DNA from: Burkholderia sp. WSM2232
Lineage (GTDB): Bacteria; Pseudomonadota; Gammaproteobacteria; Burkholderiales; Burkholderiaceae
Reading direction: 5' to 3'
NCBI RefSeq assembly: GCF_000472545.1
Contig: NZ_AWZV01000013.1
Coordinates: forward strand, 1-64,000
Length of the DNA: 64,000 nt
In this document: positions 11,515 through 19,968 of the stretch, piece by piece
Numbering within the stretch: the first letter of the stretch is position 1
Layout of the letters: every line of letters begins with the position of its first letter
Position numbers and translations under genes: made by a program
Notes under the pieces: model-generated
The model's input: the letters and a program-made list of their open reading frames with translations, nothing else
The model's database searches: none
What the model was told of the DNA's origin: nothing

Positions 11515-12219
11515 ATGCGTGATTTTCTGATTGCTCCTTCACTGCTGTCGGCGGATTTCGCACGCCTCGCGGACGAGATTCGCGATGTCACAGCGGCCGG
11601 CGCGGACTGGATTCATCTGGACGTGATGGATAACCACTACGTGCCGAATCTGACTGTGGGGCCGCTCGTCTGCGCTGCGATCCGTCCGCATACGCAAGTG
11701 CCGATCGACGTCCATCTGATGACCATGCCGGTCGATCCGCTTGTTATCGGCTTTGCCGAGGCGGGCGCGAACACAATCAGCTTTCATCCGGAGGCATCGC
11801 TGCACGTGCATCGCACTATCGAACTGATCAGAAGCCACGGCGCGCGGGTCGGACTCGCGCTAAATCCCGCCACGCCGCTTGCGGTGCTCGATCATGTGAT
11901 CGAGCGGCTCGACGTGGTGCTGCTCATGTCGGTGAATCCCGGCTTCGGCGGCCAGGCGTTCATACCGGAGATACTCGCCAAACTGCGCGCGCTGCGCGAA
12001 CGCGTCGATGCCACGATGCAGCGCACCGGCCGCACGCTGCTAATCGAAGTGGACGGCGGCGTGAAGGCGTCGAACATCGCGGAGATCGCGGCGGCGGGCG
12101 CGGACGTGTTCGTGGCGGGTTCCGCTGTGTTCGGCGCACATGACTATGCGCAGGCTATCAGCGAAATGCGCGGCGAACTGGCGCAGGTCAGCGAAGTCGC
12201 TTTGGCCGAAGCGCGCTAA
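11515..12219 (+). CDS. cbbE: ribulose-phosphate 3-epimerase
   Basis: This 234-residue TIM-barrel enzyme has [10 protein letters not shown] at the N-terminus, the metal motif [12 protein letters not shown] near residue 38 and [12 protein letters not shown] near residue 142. It interconverts xylulose and ribulose 5-phosphate, feeding CbbP. AAGGAGACAGAGCC precedes the ATG. It is the last gene of the cbb operon: the convergent DUF6513 gene ends 37 bp downstream, and no strong terminator hairpin is visible in that short gap. Confidence 0.97.
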   Translation: MRDFLIAPSLLSADFARLADEIRDVTAAGADWIHLDVMDNHYVPNLTVGPLVCAAIRPHTQVPIDVHLMTMPVDPLVIGFAEAGANTISFHPEASLHVHRTIELIRSHGARVGLALNPATPLAVLDHVIERLDVVLLMSVNPGFGGQAFIPEILAKLRALRERVDATMQRTGRTLLIEVDGGVKASNIAEIAAAGADVFVAGSAVFGAHDYAQAISEMRGELAQVSEVALAEAR

Positions 12220-12256
12220 AGAGGGTGCAGGTCCCGACAGTTTCAAGAGAAACGCT

Positions 12257-13639
12257 TCAGCGCTTTTTCATCGTCTCGCCGGGGGCGCACCATGCGGACA
12301 GATCCTGCTCCGGCCGCTCGACGGCGCAGCCCCAGTCGAGTGGCTGGTCCTGATCGAAGCGCTTGCCGAGGCGCCATGCAATTTCTGCGCGCGCAAGCTG
12401 GACGCCCATATAGAACGCGTGGCCGCCGTCGGCTTCGAGATGAAGCTGCGGATAGAACTGGAACGGATCGCCTGCTTTCAGGTGACCGTCGCGGTTATAC
12501 ACGTGGATTCCATCAGCACTGATCTGAACGCGAAAGTTAGGATCACGAATATCGCGGGCGAACTCGTCGATTTCGGCGGCGCTATAGGGGAACGGACGTC
12601 TGACGTGAACGGTCGCGAGATCGCTGTTGATGCCCTTGGGCAGCACTTGCGCCTCGCGCGCGGCGTGCATGACGCGGCGCGCGACGTCGGCTTCGCGCAC
12701 CGCACGCCGCGCATGCGGGCTCACGGAGGTGGTGAGCACGGCACTCACGCGAAGCTCCGCGGCCATGCCGAGCAGTACCGCGTTGATGCCGCTCGTGTCC
12801 GCCTCGGTGAGCTCGGTCACGTTGCCGATGCCCATCATGATGTCCACGTCCGGGTAGCGTTCGCGCAGCCGCACATAACGCGCGATCGAGGTCGCCAGAC
12901 CGAACGGTATGGGATCGAGAATCGGGTCCGCGAGAAATGCGCGGCCTTGCGCGGCAAACCGTTCGATGGCGGCGTCGAGCGACGCGGGCTCGCGCGGATC
13001 GCGTGCAACCAGAATAGGTGTGGACGGCACTTCGTCGGCGATCCACAGCGTGTCGAGGTTCAGGCTCATCAGATAGTCCGCGCCCGCGCGGCCGCCGCGC
13101 AATAGCTCTTCGCTGCGCATCGAATCGACGCTGACCCGATAGCCCTCGCCCTTCAGGCGGCGCACGGCGTCCTCGAGATGCGGAAACGGCGTTTCGGGCA
13201 GGCAGCCGATGTCGATCACATCCGCGCCCTGCGCCGCATACTCGCGGGCACGCGCGGCAATGCCGTCGAGATCGAGACGAGGCGCATCGACGATCTCCGC
13301 GAAAATCTCCGTTTCGTAGCGCGACAGATCGACGGGCTTCGCCTCGCGGCCGAAGAATTGCGGCAGATCTTTCACTTCTTCCGGGCCGCGTTCGAATGGC
13401 ACGCCGTAGTGTTCGGTGAGCGCGGCCAGGTCGCCCCGGCAGCGTCCCGGCACGATCACGCGCTGCGCCGCGAGTGGCGCGGACACGCGGCGGCGAATCA
13501 TGTCGGCCGTCATGAGCGCGGCGACCTGCAGGCCGATCTCGCGAATCTCCCAACTGAACGGCGCGGGCGCCATGCTTTCGAGCACGCGCGCGAGGCTTTT
13601 TTCTGCGAGCCGCCCTGTCAGGAAGACGATGTGGTCCAT
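12257..13639 (-). CDS. DUF6513 dihydropteroate synthase-like protein (methanopterin pathway)
   Basis: This 460-residue protein has an N-terminal DUF6513-type region (about 1-150) and a C-terminal TIM-barrel related to dihydropteroate synthase (ADVIDIGCLPETPF, YRVSVDSMRSEELL, MMGIGNVTELTEADTSGIN). The family is found in methanogens and in bacteria that make H4MPT. It is thought to join a pterin to the ribofuranosyl-aminobenzene unit made by MptG, but direct proof is limited. I chose the ATG at 13637-13639, one base after the dmrB stop. A TTG three codons upstream is also possible. It is the third gene after the sigma-54 activator and dmrB. Confidence 0.8.
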   Translation of the reverse strand: MDHIVFLTGRLAEKSLARVLESMAPAPFSWEIREIGLQVAALMTADMIRRRVSAPLAAQRVIVPGRCRGDLAALTEHYGVPFERGPEEVKDLPQFFGREAKPVDLSRYETEIFAEIVDAPRLDLDGIAARAREYAAQGADVIDIGCLPETPFPHLEDAVRRLKGEGYRVSVDSMRSEELLRGGRAGADYLMSLNLDTLWIADEVPSTPILVARDPREPASLDAAIERFAAQGRAFLADPILDPIPFGLATSIARYVRLRERYPDVDIMMGIGNVTELTEADTSGINAVLLGMAAELRVSAVLTTSVSPHARRAVREADVARRVMHAAREAQVLPKGINSDLATVHVRRPFPYSAAEIDEFARDIRDPNFRVQISADGIHVYNRDGHLKAGDPFQFYPQLHLEADGGHAFYMGVQLARAEIAWRLGKRFDQDQPLDWGCAVERPEQDLSAWCAPGETMKKR

Positions 13640-13640
13640 G

Positions 13641-14219
13641 TCATGCAAGTTGGAGCGTCGCGAGCCGTTGATCGAGCGCCGCCTTCAGTTCATCCAGCGA
13701 GCGCACCACAGTCGTGTATTCGAAGCGCGACAGGCGCTCCACATTGTCGAGTTCGATGGCTCGCGGCCGCAGTTCCACCCATTCATTGGGGCTTTGCGTG
13801 ACCACGGTCGGCTCCGTATCGCATGCAAAGACGATGCCCGGAATGCATTGCTTGCCCGCCTGGGCATACATGTTGGTGGGCAGCGAATCCGAGATGCCGA
13901 ACGCGCATTTGGCCACCGTATTGCTGGTGGCCGGCGCGATGATGACAGTGTGATACATGCCGTGATACAGCATGCCGACCGGTACGCCGCTCGCGCTCTT
14001 GTCGCGGAACACGTTGAAGCGCTCGCGCAGTTTCGGCAGCTTCCAGCCATAGAGCGGCAGCACTTCCTCGGCGGCGGCGGAGAGAAAGAGGTCTGTGCGC
14101 GGCAATGCCAGCGCGAGCTCGATCGACTCCTCCAGCAGGTGGCCGGAGCCGGTCACGCACCATGCAAAGCGCGCGTCGGGCTTGAAGTCCGCAAGCTTGC
14201 GAGCGGGCGCCTCGGTCAT
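13641..14219 (-). CDS. dmrB: dihydromethanopterin reductase, flavoprotein type
   Basis: This 192-residue flavoprotein-family protein has AWCVTGSGHLLEES near residue 20, a VIIAPATSNTVAKCAFGISDSLP segment (about 92-114) typical of FMN-binding decarboxylase-like folds, and PGIVFACD near residue 126. DmrB reduces dihydromethanopterin to H4MPT, the last step of cofactor synthesis. The Paraburkholderia xenovorans homologue is known from a crystal structure as an FMN-containing cage-like assembly. The archaeal enzyme carries extra iron-sulfur motifs that are not evident here. The start overlaps the upstream activator stop by four bases (ATGA), indicating translational coupling. Confidence 0.85.
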   Translation of the reverse strand: MTEAPARKLADFKPDARFAWCVTGSGHLLEESIELALALPRTDLFLSAAAEEVLPLYGWKLPKLRERFNVFRDKSASGVPVGMLYHGMYHTVIIAPATSNTVAKCAFGISDSLPTNMYAQAGKQCIPGIVFACDTEPTVVTQSPNEWVELRPRAIELDNVERLSRFEYTTVVRSLDELKAALDQRLATLQLA

Positions 14220-16345
14220 GCGTGATGCGTGTGAGGCGAGGCGTCTGTGGGGAACGCTTCGGCGGTCGTTGCGTGCGGTGCGGGGTCGTCGGCTGCGTCG
14301 TCGGCTTCCGCGCCGTCATTGCTCGAGCCGTCGTGCGACAGACGGATATGCAGCCGCCGCATCTTCCGGTACAGCGTGTTGCGGCTGATGCCCAGCGCCT
14401 TCGCCACATTGCTGACGTTCCAGCGATTTTCCTCGAGCAGCGTTAGAACCGTCTCGCGCTCGTTCAACTGGATTGCATTCAGCGCGGACAGGTCGGCGTC
14501 GTCGTCGGCATGCGGGGCAGGCTGCGCCGCTGGTTGCGACAAGGCCGGCGACACAGCCGGCGACGGCAGGTCCGGCGCGCGCTGCGTGACCTCGGCCGGC
14601 AGATCGTCGCAGCGGATGGGCTGCCCGTCGCATAGCGCGATTGCCATCTGCAACACGTGCCGCAACTGACGGATATTGCCCGGCCACGCATAGCTCAGCA
14701 ATGCCTGCTCGGCTTCCTTCGTCAGTTCGGGCGGATCGCCCTCGGTTTCGGCTTCGAGCAGATGATGAATCAGCGGAAGCTTGTCGACCCGCTCCGCGAG
14801 CGGCGGCAGATTCAGCTCGACGCCCTTGAGCCGGTAATACAGATCCTCGCGGAACTGGCCACTGTGCACGAGTTCCAGCAGATTGCGGTGACTCGCACTG
14901 ATCAACTGGAAGTTGACCTTGACGGTTGTCTCCGCGCCGAGCGGCGTGACCTCGTGTTCCTCTATCACGCGTAGGAGGCGCGCCTGTAACGCCAGCGGCA
15001 TGTCGCCGATTTCATCGAGAAACAGCGTGCCGCCGTTGGCCTGCACGATCTTGCCGCGCCTTCCCTCGCGCTGTGCGCCGGTGAATGCGCCGGCCCGATA
15101 GCCGAACAGTTCGCTCTCTATCAGGTTCTCCGGCAGCGACGCACAATTGACCGGCACGAACGGCCCTGACGAAAGCGGGCTGATGCTGTGCAGCGCCTGC
15201 GCGAACACTTCTTTGCCAGTGCCCGTTTGTCCTCTGAGAATGATCGGGATCTTACGTTGCACCACGCGCGCGCCCAGCTGGATTTGCGAGGCCATGCGCG
15301 GGTCGCCGAACTCCAGATGCGCGATTTCGTCGAGCCGGGCCGCGGGCGCGCGCTTTTCCGGCGCGCTCGTGCGCGGCACCGGCGCCGCAACGGCAACGCG
15401 TGCGCCGCGACCGGCGGCGTTTTGTGCGGTCTGCGCAATCAGGAAGAAACGGTTGGTCGCGTTGGCGCTGTACACGGTGACCGGATGGAACGAGCCGCGA
15501 ATGCTGCGCGCGATCATGTCCTCGAGCGACGCGTTGAACGCCTCTTCGATACGCCGTCCGCGCAATTCGCCAAGCGAGCGGAAGCCGAGCTGGAACAGCG
15601 CACTGCGGTTCGCGGCGAGCACCGTGCTGTCGTCCGCGACCGCCAGCTTGCCGCCGTGCAGCGTGCCGACGAATTCAGGGCGGCTGTGGAAATGAATCAT
15701 GTTCGCGTGCCGGTAGCGCGCGTCGATCAGCCGGTTTTCGATCATCTGCCGCGACATGCCCACAAGCACCAGCGAGTGCTGCTGCAGCAGCTTCGAGCGG
15801 CTTGTCACGTCGAGCACGCCGGCTATTTCGCCGCTGTCGTCGAAGATCGGCGCGGCCGAGCAGGTGAGGGACGTATAGCGCGGATAGAAATGTTCGTGCT
15901 GGCACACGGCAATGCAGTCGCGCTCGGCGAGACACGTGCCCATTCCGTTGGTGCCGGCTTCGCGCTCGCTCCACAGGGCGCCGACGCGAAAGCCGTCGGA
16001 GGCCACCGCCTCGGCAAACGGCACCGAAGAAACCTGGTGGACGATGACGCCGCCCGCGTCGACCAGCACCACCGCCAGTTCCGGATCGGCCAACTGTTGA
16101 TAAAGCGTGGTCATTTCCAGCTTCGAACACGCGATGAGGTCGCCCATTGCCTCGCGGCGCGCGCTTAGTTCGTAGTCCGTCAGGATCGGCGGCGTGACGA
16201 AACGGGAAGGATCGAGCTGGAATTCATTGACGCAGCGCGCCCACGACTGAGCGACGGGCTCGCTCGTCGGCCGCGTCGCCAATTGATGGTTGACGACGTT
16301 GAAGATTTCACGGACGTGCATGGAGCTGTCAGCGAGCAACGACAT
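14216..16345 (-). CDS. sigma-54-dependent activator, AcoR-like
   Basis: This 709-residue regulator has an N-terminal sensory half with a GAF-like domain (about 70-205, with the WSEREAGTNGMGTCLAE stretch of AcoR-like proteins) and a PAS-like segment (about 230-310). The AAA+ domain has Walker A GQTGTGKE at 372-379 and the sigma-54 contact motif GAFTGA at 419-424; a Fis-type helix-turn-helix lies near 635-665 (NVSNVAKALGISRNTLYRKMRR). Relatives respond to acetoin, alcohols or aldehydes. Here it heads an operon with dmrB and DUF6513 and lies between the cbb and H4MPT/xox genes, so control of methanol or formaldehyde genes is likely but inferred. The ligand is unknown. Confidence 0.88.
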   Translation of the reverse strand: MSLLADSSMHVREIFNVVNHQLATRPTSEPVAQSWARCVNEFQLDPSRFVTPPILTDYELSARREAMGDLIACSKLEMTTLYQQLADPELAVVLVDAGGVIVHQVSSVPFAEAVASDGFRVGALWSEREAGTNGMGTCLAERDCIAVCQHEHFYPRYTSLTCSAAPIFDDSGEIAGVLDVTSRSKLLQQHSLVLVGMSRQMIENRLIDARYRHANMIHFHSRPEFVGTLHGGKLAVADDSTVLAANRSALFQLGFRSLGELRGRRIEEAFNASLEDMIARSIRGSFHPVTVYSANATNRFFLIAQTAQNAAGRGARVAVAAPVPRTSAPEKRAPAARLDEIAHLEFGDPRMASQIQLGARVVQRKIPIILRGQTGTGKEVFAQALHSISPLSSGPFVPVNCASLPENLIESELFGYRAGAFTGAQREGRRGKIVQANGGTLFLDEIGDMPLALQARLLRVIEEHEVTPLGAETTVKVNFQLISASHRNLLELVHSGQFREDLYYRLKGVELNLPPLAERVDKLPLIHHLLEAETEGDPPELTKEAEQALLSYAWPGNIRQLRHVLQMAIALCDGQPIRCDDLPAEVTQRAPDLPSPAVSPALSQPAAQPAPHADDDADLSALNAIQLNERETVLTLLEENRWNVSNVAKALGISRNTLYRKMRRLHIRLSHDGSSNDGAEADDAADDPAPHATTAEAFPTDASPHTHHA

Positions 16346-16777
16346 GGGGTTCGTCTCCGTTGCGGCACATTCATGCGCGCCTTGCGTTGCCTTCGCGAGT
16401 GCTGCCTTCGCGGGGCTGTGCAGTGCGCGTCTACGCGTGCCGCTTTATCGATAATGTCATCCCCTCGCGCCGCGGCTTCTGGGTCCGTATGCGCAGTGAG
16501 TAATCAGCCTGCTATGTGCCTGCTATCTGTACCGCGTCTGTGCCTTTGTCAGGCGTTGGCTTAAAACTCTACGCCCGATGTCGTTTGTGTTCAATACGAA
16601 GTCGCATCAATAGTACAGGCTGTGCCCGTTTTTTGCTTTGATGGAGGGCCCGCCGTAGCGGGCCGCTAGCCGGGGTTTCGCGGCGCACACTGCTCTGCGC
16701 GCGGCTCATCCTGTACTACCTGCGTTTACCCGGGGTTGCGTCTTTTAACTTGTTGCCGCTATGCGGCGGAGTACACC
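16346..16777. promoter_or_regulatory. 432-bp divergent control region with a hairpin
   Basis: No gene is evident. The region separates the leftward sigma-54 activator gene from the rightward FolB-like gene and must hold both promoters. It contains a perfect 7-bp-stem hairpin, GGCCCGC-CGTA-GCGGGCC, at 16647-16664, preceded by a T-run rather than followed by one, so it does not read as a rightward terminator. The stretch 16560-16640 is the AT-richest part and the likeliest promoter. Confidence 0.5.
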
Positions 16778-17344
16778 ATGGACCGTATCGACACCGTTCG
16801 CCTCGCCAGCTTTTCCGTTGCCGCCGATGCCGGCGCGGCCCGCTCGAGCGCGCCGTGGGGTGTAGCTTCCGAGGCGCCGTCGGCAGGCGTGTCCGAGGAT
16901 AAGCCTGCGGGTCGCATGGACATTGTGTTCATCGAAAACTTTATCGGTCAGACGATTATAGGGATCGACAGCAGCGAGCTGCATGTGCCGCAACCGGTGC
17001 GGATGAACCTCGCCATCGGCGTGCCCGCGATTCGCGCGTGCGCGACCGATCGCATCGAGGACACCATCAACTATGCGGCGGTGCGCGCCGCGCTGCACGC
17101 GCTGCTCGAGTCGCACGGCGTGCGTCTGCTCGAAGCGCTTGCCGAAGCGGTGGCGCGTCTGCTGATCAATGATTTCGGCGCCCACTGGGTACGCGTGGCG
17201 CTGGCCAAGCCGGCCAAGTTCGACGACGTGGCGGCCGTGGGCGTGCAGATAGAGCGGCAGCGCAGCGACATGCCGAAGGCGGCGAATGCGCAAGGCGGTC
17301 TCGCGGATTATGCGTCGCTTGGCGAAGGGCTGATTCCGAACTGA
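16778..17344 (+). CDS. dihydroneopterin aldolase-like protein (FolB family) with N-terminal extension
   Basis: This 188-residue protein has a FolB-like domain in its C-terminal two thirds (about 60-175): the IVFIENFIGQTIIGID segment, INYAAVRAALHALLES and an HGVRLLEALAEAVARLLI helix match the T-fold aldolase pattern. FolB cleaves dihydroneopterin to 6-hydroxymethyl-dihydropterin and glycolaldehyde, an early pterin step shared by folate and H4MPT. The first ~55 residues are Ala/Ser/Pro-rich and not part of the fold. The ATG at 16778 follows GGCGGAG. Its position among H4MPT genes suggests a pathway-specific paralogue, not the folate enzyme. Confidence 0.72.
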   Translation: MDRIDTVRLASFSVAADAGAARSSAPWGVASEAPSAGVSEDKPAGRMDIVFIENFIGQTIIGIDSSELHVPQPVRMNLAIGVPAIRACATDRIEDTINYAAVRAALHALLESHGVRLLEALAEAVARLLINDFGAHWVRVALAKPAKFDDVAAVGVQIERQRSDMPKAANAQGGLADYASLGEGLIPN

Positions 17345-17380
17345 CAGGAAAGCGATCCGCGGCGGCCGGTTCGGCGCCGC

Positions 17381-17560
17381 GTGCGCAAACAGGGCGCCGC
17401 ACACGTGACAAACGGCTGGTGCGCAACCAGGCGCCGCGCCGGTGACAAGCGGCTGCGTGTGCAACCAGGCGCCGCCCACGTGACAAACGGCTGCGTGTGC
17501 AACCAGGCGCCGCCCACGTGACAAACGGCTGTGTGCGCAACCAGGCGCTGCGCACGCGAC
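17381..17560. repeat. ~38-bp tandem repeat, about 4.7 copies
   Basis: Units begin GTGCGCAAAC/GTGTGCAACC and share the cores CAACCAGGCGCCG and GTGACAAACGGCTG, at about 17381-17418, 17419-17456, 17457-17494, 17495-17531 and a partial unit to 17560. The two central units are nearly identical. The array lies in the space between the rightward FolB-like gene and the convergent small exported gene, with no reading frame conserved across it. Its role is unknown; transcript-end insulation is one possibility. Confidence 0.9.
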
Positions 17561-17606
17561 GGCCGACGGCCGCCGCCCGCTGCGTCAGCGGCTATTGCCT
17601 TAGCCG

Positions 17607-18014
17607 CTATTTCGACGCCGCCGTCTTGTCGCCGCCGAGCCCGCAACTGCGGTAAGCATCGGTTTGCAACGTGCGGAATTTCTTTGTCTGCGCCTTCGCG
17701 TGATCGACTCGAAACTCGGCGCCCCCTTCGCCGCCGAGCGATGCGTAGCGGGAAAACGTGGACTGGTCGACGAATTCGTCATAGGGCAGCGCGGTGGCCA
17801 TTTTGTCGATCACGCACGAGCATTTGTAGACGTTCGCGAAGTCGTGTCCGTTCTCGTCCATGCATGTGAGCACGTATTCGACCCGCCCCGTGGTCGGATA
17901 GTTATAACCGCCCGCCGGGGCCGCTGCGGCCGGCGCGTCGCCGTCCGCCCAGGCGAGCGGCGCGGCGAGCGCCATGCAGGCGCAGGCCGCCAGCGCGCGA
18001 AATCGTAGGGTCAT
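17607..18014 (-). CDS. small exported protein of unknown function next to fae
   Basis: This 135-residue protein has an N-terminal signal peptide (hydrophobic core LAACACMALAAPLAWA, cleavage near residue 23) and a mature part starting with an Ala/Pro/Gly linker. A compact domain follows with TTGRVEYVLTCMDENG, YKCSCVIDKM and a final SCGLG: four cysteines in all, including a Cys-x-Cys pair. I do not recognise a characterised family. The ATG at 18012-18014 has GAAGAGG upstream. It is the last gene of the long H4MPT operon, 101 bp after fae, so a periplasmic role linked to methanol or formaldehyde oxidation is plausible but unproven. Confidence 0.7.
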   Translation of the reverse strand: MTLRFRALAACACMALAAPLAWADGDAPAAAAPAGGYNYPTTGRVEYVLTCMDENGHDFANVYKCSCVIDKMATALPYDEFVDQSTFSRYASLGGEGGAEFRVDHAKAQTKKFRTLQTDAYRSCGLGGDKTAASK

Positions 18015-18115
18015 CTCATGCCTCTTCAGAGCAATCGCACCAGGGCGCAAGCTGACGGCCCGCGCGGCAGCGCTGCGCGCGGGCCGCTCGCACGGCAAGG
18101 GCCGTGGCTCCTCCA

Positions 18116-18625
18116 TCAGTTCGGTGCGAACGGGTGGGCGACGCTGCTCTTCTTCGACACGACCTCGGCAGCCGTCGGCTCGCCTCTCACCGCGCGTTGA
18201 ATCGCCTCGCGCGTGGCCTTGTAGTTGTACTCCTGAATCTTCTTGTCGTCTTCCGCCTGCCAGTGAATGAAGACGCCGACGCACAGGAACAGGTCGTCGG
18301 CTTCGTCTGCGGGGATCGTGCCGTCCTCGACGCTGTCCGCGACCGCCAGCGCAACCGCATGTTGCGCGGGTCCGAACATCTGCACGGCCTGCTTCGCGCC
18401 CTTGATCGTTACCTTGTTGAAGAGGATCGTATTGGGTTTCGCTAGAAGATTCGGCGCGACCACCGCGAGCAGCGATGTGAAGCCATCCTTATTATTGGTT
18501 AGCGCATTGCAGAATGCGGTTTCCGCAGCGGAACCTCGCGGTCCCATCAGCAAGTCGATGTGTGCGACCTCGTTGCCGTCGCCGACGAGCGACTCTCCTA
18601 TCAGGACGCGGTTGATCTTGGCCAT
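18116..18625 (-). CDS. fae: formaldehyde-activating enzyme
   Basis: This 169-residue protein is standard length for Fae. It starts [20 protein letters not shown] and contains the conserved [13 protein letters not shown], with the catalytic His in AHIDLL, plus [13 protein letters not shown]. Fae condenses formaldehyde with H4MPT to methylene-H4MPT in the cytoplasm, both detoxifying formaldehyde and starting its oxidation. The chosen ATG at 18623-18625 has GGAGGA six bases upstream; the longer upstream frame is spurious. It follows the CitG-like gene by 143 bp, resembling the mch-orf5-orf7-fae order known from Methylorubrum extorquens. Confidence 0.97.
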   Translation of the reverse strand: MAKINRVLIGESLVGDGNEVAHIDLLMGPRGSAAETAFCNALTNNKDGFTSLLAVVAPNLLAKPNTILFNKVTIKGAKQAVQMFGPAQHAVALAVADSVEDGTIPADEADDLFLCVGVFIHWQAEDDKKIQEYNYKATREAIQRAVRGEPTAAEVVSKKSSVAHPFAPN

Positions 18626-18768
18626 GCTGTTCCTCCGATGAGTGATGGGGACTTGCCGACTGACTGACATGCCGCCTGTCACGCTCCTGGTCCGCGAGCG
18701 GCGGGCGGCGGTTGATGCACGATGGCATTCACTAACAGAATTCGTGCCAATGCGCGGCGCGTTCGTAT

Positions 18769-19968
18769 TCAGGGCGCGTGGCGCGAGCCGCTCGCGTGGC
18801 GGGGCTCTGCAACGCACAGCGCGACGAACAGCGTGGCCACCGTCAGGTCCGCGCTCGTGCCGGGGTTGATGGCGGCGGTCTTCAGTTCGGCATCCCATGC
18901 CTTTAGCGGCACGCCGGCAGCCGCGCTGCCCGCTTCGTCGAGCGTGCGCAGCCACTGCGCGCGCCTCGCGCGTGCCGCAAGCGTGACACTCTGCGCCACG
19001 GCCGCGCCGTGCTTACGCACAATGTGCGAGTCGGGCCAGGCGCCAAGAAAGCGCAGAAACACGTTGAGCGTCGCCGCGTGCAACGAAGCGGCCGGAACTT
19101 CGCGCAAGGCGCCGAGCCCGGTTTCGAAGATGTCGCGAAAGCCCTCGGCATATTGACGTGCGATGCTGTCGCGCGTAGCGGCAAGCGCCATGGCGTCGCG
19201 CAGGCCGACCGTCGGCGCGTGATGCACGGATTGCTCGGGGGCGTCGCCCAGACCGCCTGGATTGGCGAGGGCGATTGCACGGTACGCGAGGCGCGCGTCG
19301 TCTATGTCGAGCCGCGCGAGCACGCGTTCGGTGGCGGCGTGCCAGGTTTGCGCGGTGAGCGGGCGCGCGGCTTGGTCGAGCGCGGCTGCGAGCGGCGCAA
19401 TCAGCAGCAGAATGCCGAGGTTCGTATTGCAGCCGACGGCCGCGCGCGTGCGCGCGACTGCGTCCACAACGCGCTGGCCCACTGGCGCTCCGCGCGCGAG
19501 CAGCGCGTCGGCGGCGGCTTCGGCGCTCGCGATGAACTGCGCCGCACTCATGCCGTGGCCCTCGCTGTCCATGCTGACGTTGCCGGGCTTCGGTGTTTCG
19601 ACGTCGAGTCGGCAGGCGTCGAGGAAGGCGGCGCGGATGCGCTCGTCGGCAAGGGCGGGCGGAGCGCCGTCGTCGCCGGAAGTGGACCAAGCGCCGTGCT
19701 TGCGGGGAGAGGACGAAGCGCCGTCCTTGCCGGAAGCGGATGAAGCGCTGTTCTTGCCGGAAGAGGACGAAGCGCTGTCTTTGCCGGAAGAGGATGAAGC
19801 GCCGTCCCTGCCGGAAGAGCACGAAGCGCCGTCCTTGCCGGAAGAGGATGAAGCTCCGTCCCTGCCGGAAGAGGACGAAGCGCCGCCCTCTCCGGCACGG
19901 CGATTCGCCCGACGCATCCCTGCGCCCGACTCGCGGGGTCCGCGCGCCGGCTCAGCCATGGCGTCCAT
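18769..19968 (-). CDS. CitG/MdcB-like triphosphoribosyl-dephospho-CoA synthase family protein with repeat N-terminus
   Basis: The 399-residue product has a CitG-like domain from about residue 105 onward ([38 protein letters not shown]). In other bacteria such enzymes make the phosphoribosyl-dephospho-CoA prosthetic group. In H4MPT clusters a homologue (orf7 of M. extorquens) is needed for cofactor synthesis, with reaction unproven as far as I know. The first ~100 residues are abnormal: eight copies of a nine-residue [13 protein letters not shown] unit. The gene start overlaps the upstream ATP-grasp stop by 17 bp. An ATG at residue 18 is an alternative start, still upstream of the repeats. Confidence 0.8.
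   Translation of the reverse strand: MDAMAEPARGPRESGAGMRRANRRAGEGGASSSSGRDGASSSSGKDGASCSSGRDGASSSSGKDSASSSSGKNSASSASGKDGASSSPRKHGAWSTSGDDGAPPALADERIRAAFLDACRLDVETPKPGNVSMDSEGHGMSAAQFIASAEAAADALLARGAPVGQRVVDAVARTRAAVGCNTNLGILLLIAPLAAALDQAARPLTAQTWHAATERVLARLDIDDARLAYRAIALANPGGLGDAPEQSVHHAPTVGLRDAMALAATRDSIARQYAEGFRDIFETGLGALREVPAASLHAATLNVFLRFLGAWPDSHIVRKHGAAVAQSVTLAARARRAQWLRTLDEAGSAAAGVPLKAWDAELKTAAINPGTSADLTVATLFVALCVAEPRHASGSRHAP
19669..19884 (-). repeat. 27-bp coding tandem repeat, eight units
   Basis: A 27-bp unit encodes nine residues of the GASSSSGKD type and is repeated eight times inside the CitG-like gene, corresponding to residues 29-100. Units at the 5' side of the gene are nearly identical; those toward the enzyme domain are diverged ([10 protein letters not shown]). 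The repeat keeps frame, so copy-number changes would lengthen or shorten the N-terminal tail without breaking the gene. Confidence 0.92.

Noticed and set aside
16647..16664. Rho-independent terminator
   Set aside because: The hairpin is perfect but the T-run is on its 5' side on the plus strand and no U-tract follows on either strand.
18626..18955. Extended N-terminus of fae
   Set aside because: Fae proteins start at [11 protein letters not shown], where a good GGAGGA site is present; the upstream residues show no similarity to the family.
19669..19884. Possible CRISPR array
   Set aside because: The repeats are directly tandem without unique spacers, keep reading frame and lie inside a gene.
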